A stretch of DNA of 64,000 bases from CAWABB01 sp963780165. GTDB lineage: Bacteria; Bacteroidota; Ignavibacteria; UBA10030; UBA6906. Shown piece after piece: positions 42,344 through 51,150 of this stretch (position 1 is its first letter; each line of letters begins with the position of its first letter). The position numbers and the translations under genes are program-made. The notes below the pieces were generated by a model that made no database searches, was not told the DNA's origin, and saw only the letters and a list, made by a program, of their open reading frames with translations. The stretch lies in the NCBI GenBank assembly GCA_963780165.1, contig CAWABB010000001.1, forward strand, positions 1,674,001-1,738,000. The letters are read 5' to 3'.

Positions 42344-42826
42344 TCAGCGCCCCCGGTCCAGATTCACAATCCGGCGAATGATGCTGGTCGTCGACCTGCC
42401 CGGCGTGAGGCGAATCCGCCGGACGACGCCCCCGTGGGCCCTGACGACGTCGCCACCCACGATCTCCACTTCCGCCCAATCCGCCCCCTTCACAAGCACA
42501 TCCGGTACGAGCGACCGGATCAGGCGCTCCGGCGTGTTCTCGCCGAAGAAGCAGATATAGTCCACGGCCGCGAGACCTGCCAGCACCGCCGCCCGGTCGT
42601 GGTTCGGATTGACGGGCCGGCCCTTCCCCTTGATGCGCCGGATGGACGCATCCGTGTTCAACCCCACGATCAACACGTCTCCGAGCGCGCGCGCTTTCGT
42701 CAGATACTCGACGTGGCCGCGATGAATGATATCAAACGTGCCGTTCGTGAAGACGACCGTGCGGCCCTGCCGCCGGAACCGTTGACGGATCGCACGAAGC
42801 GAGGGTTGCGAGACGAGTTTCCCCAT
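42344..42826 (-). CDS. rfaE2: D-glycero-beta-D-manno-heptose 1-phosphate adenylyltransferase
   Basis: A 160-residue cytidylyltransferase-family enzyme, the C-terminal half of bifunctional HldE/RfaE as a separate protein. It attaches AMP to heptose 1-phosphate to make ADP-heptose for lipopolysaccharide. FTNGTFDIIHRGH (about residues 22-34) is the nucleotide-binding motif, and NTDASIRRIKGKGRPVN the substrate region; SIIRRI ends the family signature. It starts 2 nt after the kinase gene, so the two halves are made together. Confidence 0.95.
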   Translation of the reverse strand: MGKLVSQPSLRAIRQRFRRQGRTVVFTNGTFDIIHRGHVEYLTKARALGDVLIVGLNTDASIRRIKGKGRPVNPNHDRAAVLAGLAAVDYICFFGENTPERLIRSLVPDVLVKGADWAEVEIVGGDVVRAHGGVVRRIRLTPGRSTTSIIRRIVNLDRGR

Positions 42827-42828
42827 CG

Positions 42829-43857
42829 TCAGCCCTGCGCTCTGCGCTTGACGAACCGGAGAGCGGCATCACGAATCTGTGCCGGAGTCACCGGAACTAT
42901 CCCCACCGAGCCAACGACGACGCCTCCCGCGCAATTCGCGAGCACGCATGCATCCCGCATCGGCGCGCCGGCCGCGAGGGCGATCGTAAGCGTCGAGATC
43001 ACCGTGTCGCCCGCACCCGAGACGTCCACCACGTGCTCCGCGGCCGTCGGGAGATGGCACGACCCGCCGTCACGCTGGAACAGCGACATGCCCTCCGCAC
43101 CGCGCGTCAGCAACACGTTCTCGGCGCCAAGCAGCTCGAGCAGCTTCCGTCCGGCCCGCTCCACCTCCTCGTCCGTGCGCAACCGCCCGCCCAGCACGTC
43201 CTCCGTCTCCCGCCGGTTCGGCTTGAATACCGTCACGCCCTTGAACTCGAGGAAGTTGTCGAACTTCGGATCGACCGTCACAACCCTGTTGTACTTGCGC
43301 GCCACCGCGAGGACCTCGTCGATGACCGCTTTTGTGATCACGCCCTTGTTGTAGTCTTCAATAAGGATCGCATCCAGATCATGGATGTGATACCGGACGC
43401 CGTCGACGATGCTCGACTGCAGGTGCTCCGGGCAGGGCGTCTTTGCCTCGTTGTCGATGCGGACAACATGTTGTTCGCTGGCGATTACGCGCGTCTTGAT
43501 CGTCGTGGGCCGGTCGGCGTCCGTCACGAGCCCGCTCGTGTCCATACCGCGGTCCGACATCATCTCGGCCATCATCTGCCCGGGGTGGTCATTGCCCACA
43601 AGCCCGATGAGGAAAGGGACCCCGCCCAGGGCCAGGATGTTGTTGGCCACGTTCGCGGCGCCGCCGAACCGCACCGACTCGGACTCGACCTCAACGACCG
43701 GGACGGGTGCTTCGGGGGAAATCCGGTGCACGGACCCCCAGTAATAGCGGTCGAGCATCAGATCACCGAGGACGGCAATGCGCTTCCCCTGGAATTGCCC
43801 CAGGATTCTATCGATGCCGGCTTCGTCGAGACCACGCTCGTTCAAAAAATCCTCCAT
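42829..43857 (-). CDS. rfaE1: D-glycero-beta-D-manno-heptose-7-phosphate kinase (PfkB family)
   Basis: A 342-residue sugar kinase, the N-terminal half of HldE/RfaE as its own gene. It phosphorylates heptose 7-phosphate at C1. Motifs: AVLGDLMLDRYYWGSVHRISPEAPVPVV, GGAANVANNI, and the PfkB signature VDVSGAGDTV with the catalytic aspartate. Its promoter (43864-43894) overlaps the stop codon of the shikimate kinase gene upstream, and the transcript should begin almost at its ATG. The adenylyltransferase gene follows after 2 nt. Confidence 0.95.
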   Translation of the reverse strand: MEDFLNERGLDEAGIDRILGQFQGKRIAVLGDLMLDRYYWGSVHRISPEAPVPVVEVESESVRFGGAANVANNILALGGVPFLIGLVGNDHPGQMMAEMMSDRGMDTSGLVTDADRPTTIKTRVIASEQHVVRIDNEAKTPCPEHLQSSIVDGVRYHIHDLDAILIEDYNKGVITKAVIDEVLAVARKYNRVVTVDPKFDNFLEFKGVTVFKPNRRETEDVLGGRLRTDEEVERAGRKLLELLGAENVLLTRGAEGMSLFQRDGGSCHLPTAAEHVVDVSGAGDTVISTLTIALAAGAPMRDACVLANCAGGVVVGSVGIVPVTPAQIRDAALRFVKRRAQG

Positions 43858-43863
43858 AGCAAA

Positions 43864-43894
43864 TAAATATACCTAACAAGTCTCGGCAAATCAA
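43864..43894 (-). promoter_or_regulatory. Bacteroidota-type promoter for the rfaE1-rfaE2-tamB-rnr operon
   Basis: Minus strand: TTG (43894-43892), 20 nt, TATATTTA (43871-43864). The TTG lies inside the end of aroK: it overlaps the TGA at 43893-43891. Predicted transcription starts within a few nt of the rfaE1 ATG at 43857. Confidence 0.6.
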
Positions 43895-44460
43895 GGACTT
43901 GGAGCGATGTCGTGCCGGATCAACTTCACGATACGATCGACCGTCATCCCGACGCGGGTCTCGTCGGTCGCGACCACGACATCCGCAGCCTCGTAAAAGG
44001 GCGACCGCTCCCGGTAGAGCTGTTCGATCCTCGCGCGGAACTGATCCTCGGGAAGCTTCTCCCCTTCCGCGTCCAGCAGCAACGGCCTGTCGGTCCGGTG
44101 ATGCAGGCGACGCACGACTTCGTCGTGCGACATCTTCAGATACACCAGGATGCCCGTGTTCCGGATCAGCTGGAACGCCGCCGGCTGGACCAGCGTCCCT
44201 CCTCCCAGGGAAATCACAAGATGCGGACGGACGCTCAGCGCCACGAGCGCCTGAAGCTCCTTCGCGCGGAAGTAGGCTTCGCCCTTCTCCCTGAAGAGCT
44301 CGCTGACCGCACGGCCCTCTGAAGCCTCCACCACGCGGTCGACGTCCGCGAAGTCGTATCCGAGCGTGTTGGCGAGGATCGGTCCGATCGTGCTCTTCCC
44401 GCTCCCCATGAACCCGGTGAGATAGATGCGGTCCCGCTGTGCCGGGGAGTGGGCCTTCAT
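43891..44460 (-). CDS. aroK: Shikimate kinase
   Basis: A 189-residue NMP-kinase-like enzyme that phosphorylates shikimate in aromatic amino acid synthesis. It has the Walker A motif GFMGSGKST (about residues 16-24), the shikimate-binding DVDR (about 39-42) and ISLGGGT with the conserved glycines, and RPLL in the lid. Length is typical. The ATG overlaps the methyltransferase stop by ATGA. Confidence 0.95.
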   Translation of the reverse strand: MKAHSPAQRDRIYLTGFMGSGKSTIGPILANTLGYDFADVDRVVEASEGRAVSELFREKGEAYFRAKELQALVALSVRPHLVISLGGGTLVQPAAFQLIRNTGILVYLKMSHDEVVRRLHHRTDRPLLLDAEGEKLPEDQFRARIEQLYRERSPFYEAADVVVATDETRVGMTVDRIVKLIRHDIAPSP

Positions 44461-45182
44461 CGCGATCGGCGGAGGTGGGAGCGGATGACGGTGGTCTCCA
44501 TGGAACCGCGTGAGACCTTCTGCGCTTCGCTCCGGATCTCGTACCCACGCTCCGAGGCCCGCTCCAGAAATGCCCGGCCGATCGCGCGGTCGGGGTCGGT
44601 CAGGACTGCGACCCCCTGCGGGCGAAGTGCGATATCGAAGAGGTCGAGCAGCCGGTTGAATGTGGACCGCTCGTAGATGACATCACCGCCGAGGAGCAGG
44701 TCCACCGGCTCGACCGCTCCTGGCGCATCCCAGTCGAGCACGCCCACCGAGAGCGACGAGCGCATCACTGGCTCCGGAAGATTCTTGAACGCATTGTAAC
44801 GGGCGAACATCAGCGCCTCGGGATCCACGTCGGTTATCAGCACGCGGGCACCCGCCTGTGCCGCGGCGATCCCGGCCAGCCCGACCCCGCAGCCGATCTC
44901 GAGGACCGAGACGCCCGTGACCGAAGGATCGATCAGGCACCACCGGGCCAACTCCAGCGACGACGTCCAGAGGTCCGCCCAGTACGGCAGCCGTTCGTTC
45001 GCGGCGAAGACTTCGGGGGCGATCGCGTCCACAAGCGCATACGAATCGCGGACGACCGTCATGCTGAACCGGTGTCCGGCGATATCCAGCTCCTCCAGGC
45101 GAAGGTCGTAGCGTGCCGTGAGCGCGGCCTGGAGCGCTTCCATTGTTGCGCCCGCGATGGCGGGGACGTCAGGTGGAGTCAT
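44457..45182 (-). CDS. Class I SAM-dependent methyltransferase (METTL/Methyltransf_16-like)
   Basis: A 241-residue methyltransferase. LPYWADLWTSSLELA, then LEIGCGVGLAGIAAAQAGARVLITDVD (motif I, SAM-binding) and GGDVIYE are the marks of the protein-lysine/nicotinamide methyltransferase-like Methyltransf_16 group. The substrate, probably a protein or small amine, is unknown. It precedes shikimate kinase with a 4-nt overlap. The region upstream holds a broken gene. Confidence 0.9.
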   Translation of the reverse strand: MTPPDVPAIAGATMEALQAALTARYDLRLEELDIAGHRFSMTVVRDSYALVDAIAPEVFAANERLPYWADLWTSSLELARWCLIDPSVTGVSVLEIGCGVGLAGIAAAQAGARVLITDVDPEALMFARYNAFKNLPEPVMRSSLSVGVLDWDAPGAVEPVDLLLGGDVIYERSTFNRLLDLFDIALRPQGVAVLTDPDRAIGRAFLERASERGYEIRSEAQKVSRGSMETTVIRSHLRRSR

Positions 45183-45198
45183 GGTCGGTGCGTTGAGC

Positions 45199-45601
45199 TT
45201 ACAGCGCGAAGGCGACGCCCACTGTGAACGTTGTCCCGTCCATATGGACGCTGGACTCGAACGGCCGTTCCGGGACGAGGTCGCGGAACGTGAGCTCGCC
45301 CGGCACGGAGAAGCGTTCCGTCACCCGATACGCCACCCCCGTGACGGCGTGGATGCCGCAACCCGGCGTGGCCGATACGGGGCGGGGACCTCGACTCCGG
45401 CGCCGGGGGCGTCGCCCACAGAGTATGGCAGGGAATTCGCGAAGGGGTCGGCAGACGTCGGGTTCGGGTAGGTCTGCCCGTCCGTGGTGAAGGTCCGCGG
45501 AGGACCAGCGTGGGCTCCTGCTCCTGGCCGAAGATCGGCAAAAAGCACTGCGCGGGGAGCAGCACTCCTCCTGCCGCCATGCCGGCAAGCCTGCCGCACA
45601 T
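45199..45601 (-). pseudogene. Frameshifted outer-membrane beta-barrel-like gene
   Basis: Three overlapping minus-strand frames together read like one exported protein of about 137 residues. Frame one gives a signal peptide (MCGRLAGMAAGG ... IFGQ, from the ATG at 45601). Near 45500 it continues one base off as RTFTTDGQTYPNPTSADPFA. Near 45380, beside a G-rich stretch, the frame changes again in the same direction to GIHAVTGVAYRVTERFSV and ends TTFTVGVAFAL, a beta-barrel-like C-terminus. Each change is what one missing base would give. The original was probably a small outer-membrane porin-like protein. Two real mutations or sequencing errors are possible. It lies between ppiD and the methyltransferase gene. 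Confidence 0.6.
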
Positions 45602-45628
45602 GACGCCTCCTGCACCTGAGGGATCAGA

Positions 45629-47761
45629 CTACCGATAGAACAGATCCCGCTTGTCCTCGATCTCGGCGTTCTTGCGGAGCGATTCCATCCAGTCTGCGAG
45701 GTACCGGTTCCGCTTCTCCTGGAGAAGCCGCGTGCGCAGCATCTCGGCCTGCGAGTTGTAGGCCACAGAATCGATCTCTGACCGTGACAGGAGCTGGATC
45801 AGATAGGCGCCGCGGGCTCCCTTGACGGCCGGGGAAATCTGCCCGACCTGGAGGGCGCTGACCGCGCCGATGAATGCCGGGTCGCGTCCCGCCACCGGGA
45901 TACCTCCGGACAGCGAGAACTCGCCCGTCCTGGTGATGGTGACCGACGGGTTGAACTCGCTCACGCGGGTGACGCTGTCCGCGGGTCCGAGTTTCGAGCG
46001 CAGATCGGCCGCGATCTCCGTCGCGCGGTCCAGTTTTTTCGACCGCAGGGCCAGGGGCCGGAGCGATTCCTTCAGCTCGTCAAAAGGACGGACGCCCGCT
46101 TCCTTTGCGTCGGTGACCGCGAAGACCGCGTACGAATTCTGGATGGAGAACGGTTCGCTCACCGAGCCAATCTTCTCTCCAAACGCCCAGCGGTTGACCG
46201 ATTCGTCGACGCCGAGCCCGGGGATCGCGCCGCCGTTTTCCGTGACGGTGGCTTCCTGGACCTTCATGCCGAGCTGCTCCGCCTCGCGAGGCAGATCGGT
46301 TTCGCGCGAATTATACGCGAAGTCGCGCGCGCGGTCGAGGAGGTCGTTGCGCGTCTGTGCGCTCGCCTCGATGGGGATCTTCACGCTGACGAGCTTCAGC
46401 TCGCGGGAATCGCGCCCGGTAACCTTGATGACGTGCAGCCCGAACGCCGTGCGCACCGGCCCCACCACGTCGCCTACGCGCGCTCCGAAGGCCGCCTTGT
46501 CGAACTCGGGCACCATGCGCCCCCTGGTGAACCACCCCAGGTCGCCGCCCTTGCCCGCGTTGCTGGGATCCTTCGAATACTGGCGGGCCAGGGCGCCGAA
46601 ATCGGCCGAGCCCTTCGCCTCCCGCGCCACCCGCTGCGCAAGCTCCTTCACGGCAACCGTGTCGCCATCGAGGCGGAACAGGATATGACTGGCACGGACG
46701 TACTCGGTCGCCGATTTCCTGGAGTCCAGCACCTTGAAGAGATGCATCGTCGTGCCGTCATGGACCGGTCCGACGATATCGCCCGAGCGGGCGGCAAAAA
46801 CCTCGCCTTCGAGGCCGGCTGCGAGTTCGCCGTGCTTGTAGTACGCGCCGCTGTCGCGCTTGTCGCTGTACATGGCAGCCAGGTCGATGAAGTCGGCGCC
46901 GTCACGCGCCTTCTTCGCAATGTCGTTCATCTCGCTGATGCGCGCGGCGGAATCAGAGGCGGTCGGCGCGATCGGAAACACCACATACTTCAGCGTGCGC
47001 GACGCGGGAACCTTGTACGACTCGAGGTTGTCGTCGTAGTAGGCGCGGATATCCGCATCGTTGACCGTCACGTCGCTGTCCCTGACCGCCGTCCCCGCGT
47101 CGACGAAGCCCACAACGGCGTTGAGCCGCTGGTTCTGGTCTGCGAACCGGCGCTGCACTTCGCCTTCCGTCACGCCGACGGACGCGAGCACCACGCTCTG
47201 CAGCTTCTCCTGCAGCCTGCGCTGGCGGAGGCTCTGCTCGTATTCGGCGAGCCACTTGCTGCCGTAGCCGGGGTCGGACCCTTCGGGGTCGCGCAGAAAT
47301 TGATTCGGGTTGCTCAGGAACTGGTCGTACACGTCGCGGCGGAACTGCCCGGTGGAATCCACGAAGTTGCGGCGCAGGTCCTCCGGCGGATTGTCGCCGC
47401 GCACCCAGTCCACGATCTCCTGATCGGTCACCTTGATCCCCAGCCGGGAGGCTTCCTCCATCATCAGCTTCTGGGCGACCATGCTCTGCCAGATCTGGTC
47501 GCGCGCCGTCTTCAGTTCATCTTCCGTCGGATCGGCGCCGGTCTGCTGCTTCTGGGACTCCGTGTAGTTGCGGAGGACGTCGGTGAATTCGCGATACGTG
47601 ATCGGGCTGCCGTTGACCTTCCCGATATCCTCGGTGCCCCCGGGAGCCCGCAGCCCCAGGTACCCCATGCCCCAGTCGAAAATGATCGTGAGGACAAAGA
47701 CGATGAGCAGGGTGAACAGAATCACCGGCATGCTGTCACGCATGCGAGTCATGATAGGCAT
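45629..47761 (-). CDS. ppiD: PpiD-like periplasmic peptidyl-prolyl isomerase
   Basis: A 710-residue foldase with an N-terminal transmembrane helix (about 11-30) and the rest in the periplasm, like PpiD/SurA. A SurA-type N-terminal domain (ITYREFTDVLRNYTESQ ... DPTEDELKTARDQIWQSMVAQKLMMEEA) is followed by a PpiC parvulin domain (ASHILFRLDGDT ... DPSNAGKGGDLGWFTRGRMVPEFDKAAF) and a second degenerate one. It handles exported proteins as they leave SecYEG. I start at the ATG at 47761, with AAGGAA about 10 nt upstream. It is divergent from secD, sharing a compact promoter region. Confidence 0.93.
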   Translation of the reverse strand: MPIMTRMRDSMPVILFTLLIVFVLTIIFDWGMGYLGLRAPGGTEDIGKVNGSPITYREFTDVLRNYTESQKQQTGADPTEDELKTARDQIWQSMVAQKLMMEEASRLGIKVTDQEIVDWVRGDNPPEDLRRNFVDSTGQFRRDVYDQFLSNPNQFLRDPEGSDPGYGSKWLAEYEQSLRQRRLQEKLQSVVLASVGVTEGEVQRRFADQNQRLNAVVGFVDAGTAVRDSDVTVNDADIRAYYDDNLESYKVPASRTLKYVVFPIAPTASDSAARISEMNDIAKKARDGADFIDLAAMYSDKRDSGAYYKHGELAAGLEGEVFAARSGDIVGPVHDGTTMHLFKVLDSRKSATEYVRASHILFRLDGDTVAVKELAQRVAREAKGSADFGALARQYSKDPSNAGKGGDLGWFTRGRMVPEFDKAAFGARVGDVVGPVRTAFGLHVIKVTGRDSRELKLVSVKIPIEASAQTRNDLLDRARDFAYNSRETDLPREAEQLGMKVQEATVTENGGAIPGLGVDESVNRWAFGEKIGSVSEPFSIQNSYAVFAVTDAKEAGVRPFDELKESLRPLALRSKKLDRATEIAADLRSKLGPADSVTRVSEFNPSVTITRTGEFSLSGGIPVAGRDPAFIGAVSALQVGQISPAVKGARGAYLIQLLSRSEIDSVAYNSQAEMLRTRLLQEKRNRYLADWMESLRKNAEIEDKRDLFYR

Positions 47762-47805
47762 ACTGCGTGGTTCCTTCGCCAGATTGGTGGGTCCAGGGAA
47801 ACCAT

Positions 47806-47836
47806 CAAATATAGCCGAATAGGCATGGAAAAGCAA
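47806..47836 (-). promoter_or_regulatory. Bacteroidota-type promoter for ppiD
   Basis: Minus strand: TTG (47836-47834), 20 nt, TATATTTG (47813-47806), an exact match to TAnnTTTG. The leader to the ATG is about 40 nt. Its TTG is 11 nt from that of the secD promoter on the other strand. Confidence 0.75.
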
Positions 47837-47847
47837 TCCCGATCGGG

Positions 47848-47878
47848 TTGACTTTCAGAGCCATGGACGGTATATTGT
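47848..47878 (+). promoter_or_regulatory. Bacteroidota-type promoter for secD
   Basis: TTG (47848-47850), 20 nt, TATATTGT (47871-47878). TTGACT with a 17-nt spacer to TATATT would also fit a classical sigma-70 promoter. The leader to the ATG at 47961 is about 78 nt and holds no obvious riboswitch. Confidence 0.7.
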
Positions 47879-47960
47879 GAAGCTTTAACTTGCGGGCGCG
47901 TCAGTGAACGCGCGCCGCGCTCAGACACGTAGTTTCCCTACCAGCGCTGAACATCCCCGT

Positions 47961-49820
47961 ATGCAAAAGTACCGTTTCCGAATTCTCCTGATCGTCGCGG
48001 CGGTGGCACTCGCCGTGTATTTTCTGATCCCGACGCTCCAGGACTACCGGCTCCACTCGAAGCTGCAGGCACTCACGGGCGCCGACAGCCTGGCGTACCT
48101 GACGGAGAACGAGACCGCCATCCGCGACGCGCGGGCAAAGCGGATCAAGCTGGGCCTCGACCTTCAGGGCGGCATGCGAGTCGTCATGGAGGTGAACGTC
48201 CTGAAGCTGATCGAGGACCTCGCCAAGAACAAGGACGACGTCTTCGCCCAGATCATGAACCAGGTCCGCGAGCAGACGAAGACGTCCGACGAGTCGCCGG
48301 TCCTCCTTCTCCGCCGCGCCTTTGAAGAGCGGCAGATCCGCCTGAGCCGGTATTACGGCAGCCTCCGCGACGACAATGATCGCGTCTATGAGTCCCTCGA
48401 CGCGGAAGCCACCAAGGCGATCGACCGCGCCATTGAGATCGTCAGGAACCGCGTCGACCAGTACGGCGTCTCCGAGCCGGCAATCCAGAAACTGGGCGGC
48501 AACCGGATCATCGTCGAGCTCCCGGGCGTGACCCGCGAGACCGAAGTGCGCCAGCTCCTCCAGGGCACCGCGCTGCTCGAGTTCAAGCTGCTCAAGGAGC
48601 CCGAGGTCGCGTACCGCGTGATGGAAGCGGTCGACAAGGCCATGGCAGCCGACACTGCCGGAGTGAAAGACACGCTCTTCGCGGTCGCCAAGGACACCAC
48701 GGCTGCCGACACGGCGGGCATCGCAACGCCCGAAGGCGAGCTCTCCCCCGAGGAATTCAAGCGGAAACATCCGTTCTTCGCGGTGGCCATCGTGAACCCG
48801 CAGCAGTTCCCGGGCGAAGCCCTGGTCGCGGAAGAGAACAAGGACAGGGTCCGCCGGATCCTGGACCGGGAGGACGTGAAACGCGTCATCCCGAACGACG
48901 TGGAATTCATCTGGAGCGCCAAACCCCGGTTCGTGGAAGAGGGGAAGCGCTACTTCACGCTCTATCCCGTGAAGCGCACGCCGGAGCTGACCGGCGGCGT
49001 GATCGTCAATGCCCGCGCGACCATCGACCCCGGCTTCAACCAGCCGATCGTGACGATGGAGATGAACAGCGAGGGGTCGCGCGACTGGGCGCGCATCACG
49101 GGCGCGAACGTGAACAAGCGCGTCGCGATCGTGCTTGACGATGCCGTGTTTTCGGCCCCGGTGGTACGCAACAAGATCATCGGCGGCCACTCCCAGATCG
49201 AGGGGATGGACGACATGGACGAGGCCCGGCTTCTGGAGATCGTCCTGAAGGCCGGCGCGCTCCCCGCCCCGGTCCAGATCATCGAGCAGCGGTCCGTCGG
49301 ACCCTCGCTGGGCGAAGACTCTATCCGGAAGGGCCTCATGTCGGCGGGGCTTGCGACTGCCATGACGGTCCTCTTTATGATCGTGTACTACCGCACGGGC
49401 GGCGCGGTCGCCGACGTGGCGCTGATTTTCTGCTTGCTCTTCGTGCTGGGGGTCCTCGCGGCGTTCAAGGGAACCCTCACGCTGCCCGGCATCGCGGGGA
49501 TCATCCTCACGCTGGCGGTCGCCGTGGACGCGAACGTCCTGATCAATGAACGCATCCGGGAAGAGTTCGCCACTGGCAAGACCCTGCGGGCGGCGCTGGA
49601 TGCGGGGTATGAAAAGGCGTTCAGCGCGATTTTCGACTCGAACCTGACCACCTTCATTACCGGCGTCATCCTGTACCAGTTCGGGACCGGGCCGGTGCAG
49701 GGGTTCGCCCTCACGCTGATGATCGGCATCGTCGCGTCAATGTTCAGCGCGATCTTCATCACGCGTGTCATTTTCTACATCCTGATCGACCGGAACGCCA
49801 CCGGCGTAAGCTTCGGCTAA
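47961..49820 (+). CDS. secD: Protein translocase subunit SecD
   Basis: A 619-residue membrane protein that, with SecF, uses the proton motive force to finish export through SecYEG. It has an N-terminal helix, then KLGLDLQGGMRVVMEV, then ELPGVTRETEVRQLLQGTALLEF, and six C-terminal helices starting with IEQRSVGPSLGEDSIRKGL and containing AVAVDANVLINERIREE. An extra segment at about residues 215-275 (rich in Ala, Asp and Thr) is longer than in E. coli SecD. I begin at the ATG at 47961; an upstream GTG would add an unconvincing leader. secF follows after 24 nt. Confidence 0.95.
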   Translation: MQKYRFRILLIVAAVALAVYFLIPTLQDYRLHSKLQALTGADSLAYLTENETAIRDARAKRIKLGLDLQGGMRVVMEVNVLKLIEDLAKNKDDVFAQIMNQVREQTKTSDESPVLLLRRAFEERQIRLSRYYGSLRDDNDRVYESLDAEATKAIDRAIEIVRNRVDQYGVSEPAIQKLGGNRIIVELPGVTRETEVRQLLQGTALLEFKLLKEPEVAYRVMEAVDKAMAADTAGVKDTLFAVAKDTTAADTAGIATPEGELSPEEFKRKHPFFAVAIVNPQQFPGEALVAEENKDRVRRILDREDVKRVIPNDVEFIWSAKPRFVEEGKRYFTLYPVKRTPELTGGVIVNARATIDPGFNQPIVTMEMNSEGSRDWARITGANVNKRVAIVLDDAVFSAPVVRNKIIGGHSQIEGMDDMDEARLLEIVLKAGALPAPVQIIEQRSVGPSLGEDSIRKGLMSAGLATAMTVLFMIVYYRTGGAVADVALIFCLLFVLGVLAAFKGTLTLPGIAGIILTLAVAVDANVLINERIREEFATGKTLRAALDAGYEKAFSAIFDSNLTTFITGVILYQFGTGPVQGFALTLMIGIVASMFSAIFITRVIFYILIDRNATGVSFG

Positions 49821-49844
49821 TCGATTCTCTGGAGCATCGCACCT

Positions 49845-50768
49845 ATGCGGCTGTTTGGAGCAACACATATTGATTTCATGGGGAAGCGGCGGACGTGGTA
49901 TCTTGTCTCCGCCACACTCATCCTGCTCGGCATGATTTCCATTGCCGTCAAGGGGGTTTCCTTCGGGATCGATTTTCTCGGCGGCACGGAACTCGTCGTT
50001 CAGTTCCAGCAGTCCGTGGAGATCAGCGATGTCCGTGCAGCGATGGACAAGATCGGATTCGGCCGCGCGGAGATCAAATCCTTCGGGAGCGACAAGGACA
50101 TCCTCATCCGGACATCCTCGATTGAGCTGGAAGGCGGCGGCGCCGTGGGCGACCGCCTCCGCGAAGGCCTGACATCGGCCTTCCCCTCCAACCCGTTCAT
50201 CGTTCAGAAGGAGGACAAGATCGGGCCGAAGATCGGGGCCGAGCTTCGCCGCGATGCCGTGTACGCCGTGCTCGCGTCGCTGGTCGCCATCTGGATCTAT
50301 GTCGGCTTCCGGTTCAAGTTCGTCTACGGCCTCGGAGCGGTCGTGGCACTGTTCCACGACGTGCTCGTGACGCTCGGGATGGTGTCGATCTTCAACGGGG
50401 TCTTCAACCTCGAGATCGATCAGAACATGATCGCCGCGTTCCTGACGCTCGTGGGTCTCTCGGTCAACGACACCGTCGTCATTTTCGACCGTATCCGGGA
50501 GAACCAGAAGATCCACAAGACCATGGATCTTCTGACGCTCATGAACAAGAGCATCAACGAGACCCTGAGCAGGACGATCATCACGAGCCTCACGATCTTC
50601 GTCGTGCTGGTGATCCTGCTGCTTTTCGGCGGAGAGGTGAACCGGGGCTTCGCATTCGCCCTCACCATCGGCATCATCACCGGGACGTATTCGTCCATCT
50701 ACGTTGCAAGCGCGGTGGCGCTCGAGTGGATTACGCGCTCGAAGAGCAAGGGCAAGCTGATCGACTAA
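49845..50768 (+). CDS. secF: Protein translocase subunit SecF
   Basis: A 307-residue membrane partner of SecD. Six helices are visible; key segments are SFGIDFLGGTELVVQF, then VGPKIG-type KIGPKIGAELRRDA, and SVNDTVVIFDRIRENQ, then NETLSRTIITSLTI. Many Bacteroidota have a fused SecDF; here the two are separate genes. GGAG stands about 11 nt before the ATG. The small STAS gene follows after 22 nt. Confidence 0.95.
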   Translation: MRLFGATHIDFMGKRRTWYLVSATLILLGMISIAVKGVSFGIDFLGGTELVVQFQQSVEISDVRAAMDKIGFGRAEIKSFGSDKDILIRTSSIELEGGGAVGDRLREGLTSAFPSNPFIVQKEDKIGPKIGAELRRDAVYAVLASLVAIWIYVGFRFKFVYGLGAVVALFHDVLVTLGMVSIFNGVFNLEIDQNMIAAFLTLVGLSVNDTVVIFDRIRENQKIHKTMDLLTLMNKSINETLSRTIITSLTIFVVLVILLLFGGEVNRGFAFALTIGIITGTYSSIYVASAVALEWITRSKSKGKLID

Positions 50769-50790
50769 CCGGGTCCATGAGGAACCTGCG

Positions 50791-51132
50791 ATGAAGCTCA
50801 AAACAGCAGCGCGCGGCGGTGTCACGATTCTCAGTCTTGAGGGCAACCTCCTCGGGGGCCCTGACGCCACGGTCCTGCATACCAAGCTTCACGAGCTGCT
50901 GGAGGCGGGAAAGAAGCAGATCGTGCTCGACCTCTCGCACGTCACGGTCATGAACAGCTCGGGACTCGGCCTGCTCATCGGGGGCGTCAGCGCCGTAAAG
51001 AACGCCGGGGGCCGGCTGACCATCGCCGGAGCGTCCGCGAAGCTCTCGGCGGTGTTCACCGTGTCCAAACTCGGCCCTCTGCTCGAAACCTACCCGACGG
51101 TCGACGCCGCCGCCAAGAGCTACAAGACCTGA
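50791..51132 (+). CDS. STAS-domain anti-sigma factor antagonist-like protein
   Basis: A 113-residue single-domain STAS protein, like SpoIIAA/RsbV. It has LDLSHVTVMNSSGLGLLIGG, where a phosphorylatable serine (Ser56 or Ser57) is expected, and a C-terminal helix. Such proteins release sigma factors when dephosphorylated by a PP2C phosphatase. A clear GAGGA sits 8 nt before the ATG. No anti-sigma kinase or sigma gene is beside it, so its place in the secDF operon is unexplained. A terminator follows 18 nt after its stop. Confidence 0.9.
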   Translation: MKLKTAARGGVTILSLEGNLLGGPDATVLHTKLHELLEAGKKQIVLDLSHVTVMNSSGLGLLIGGVSAVKNAGGRLTIAGASAKLSAVFTVSKLGPLLETYPTVDAAAKSYKT

Positions 51133-51150
51133 GCCTGTACTGTCCAACCC

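Noticed and set aside
46433..47851. 472-codon plus-strand frame
   Set aside because: Antisense of ppiD, which has clear PPIase motifs and its own promoter.
47901..49190. 429-codon minus-strand frame
   Set aside because: Antisense of secD.
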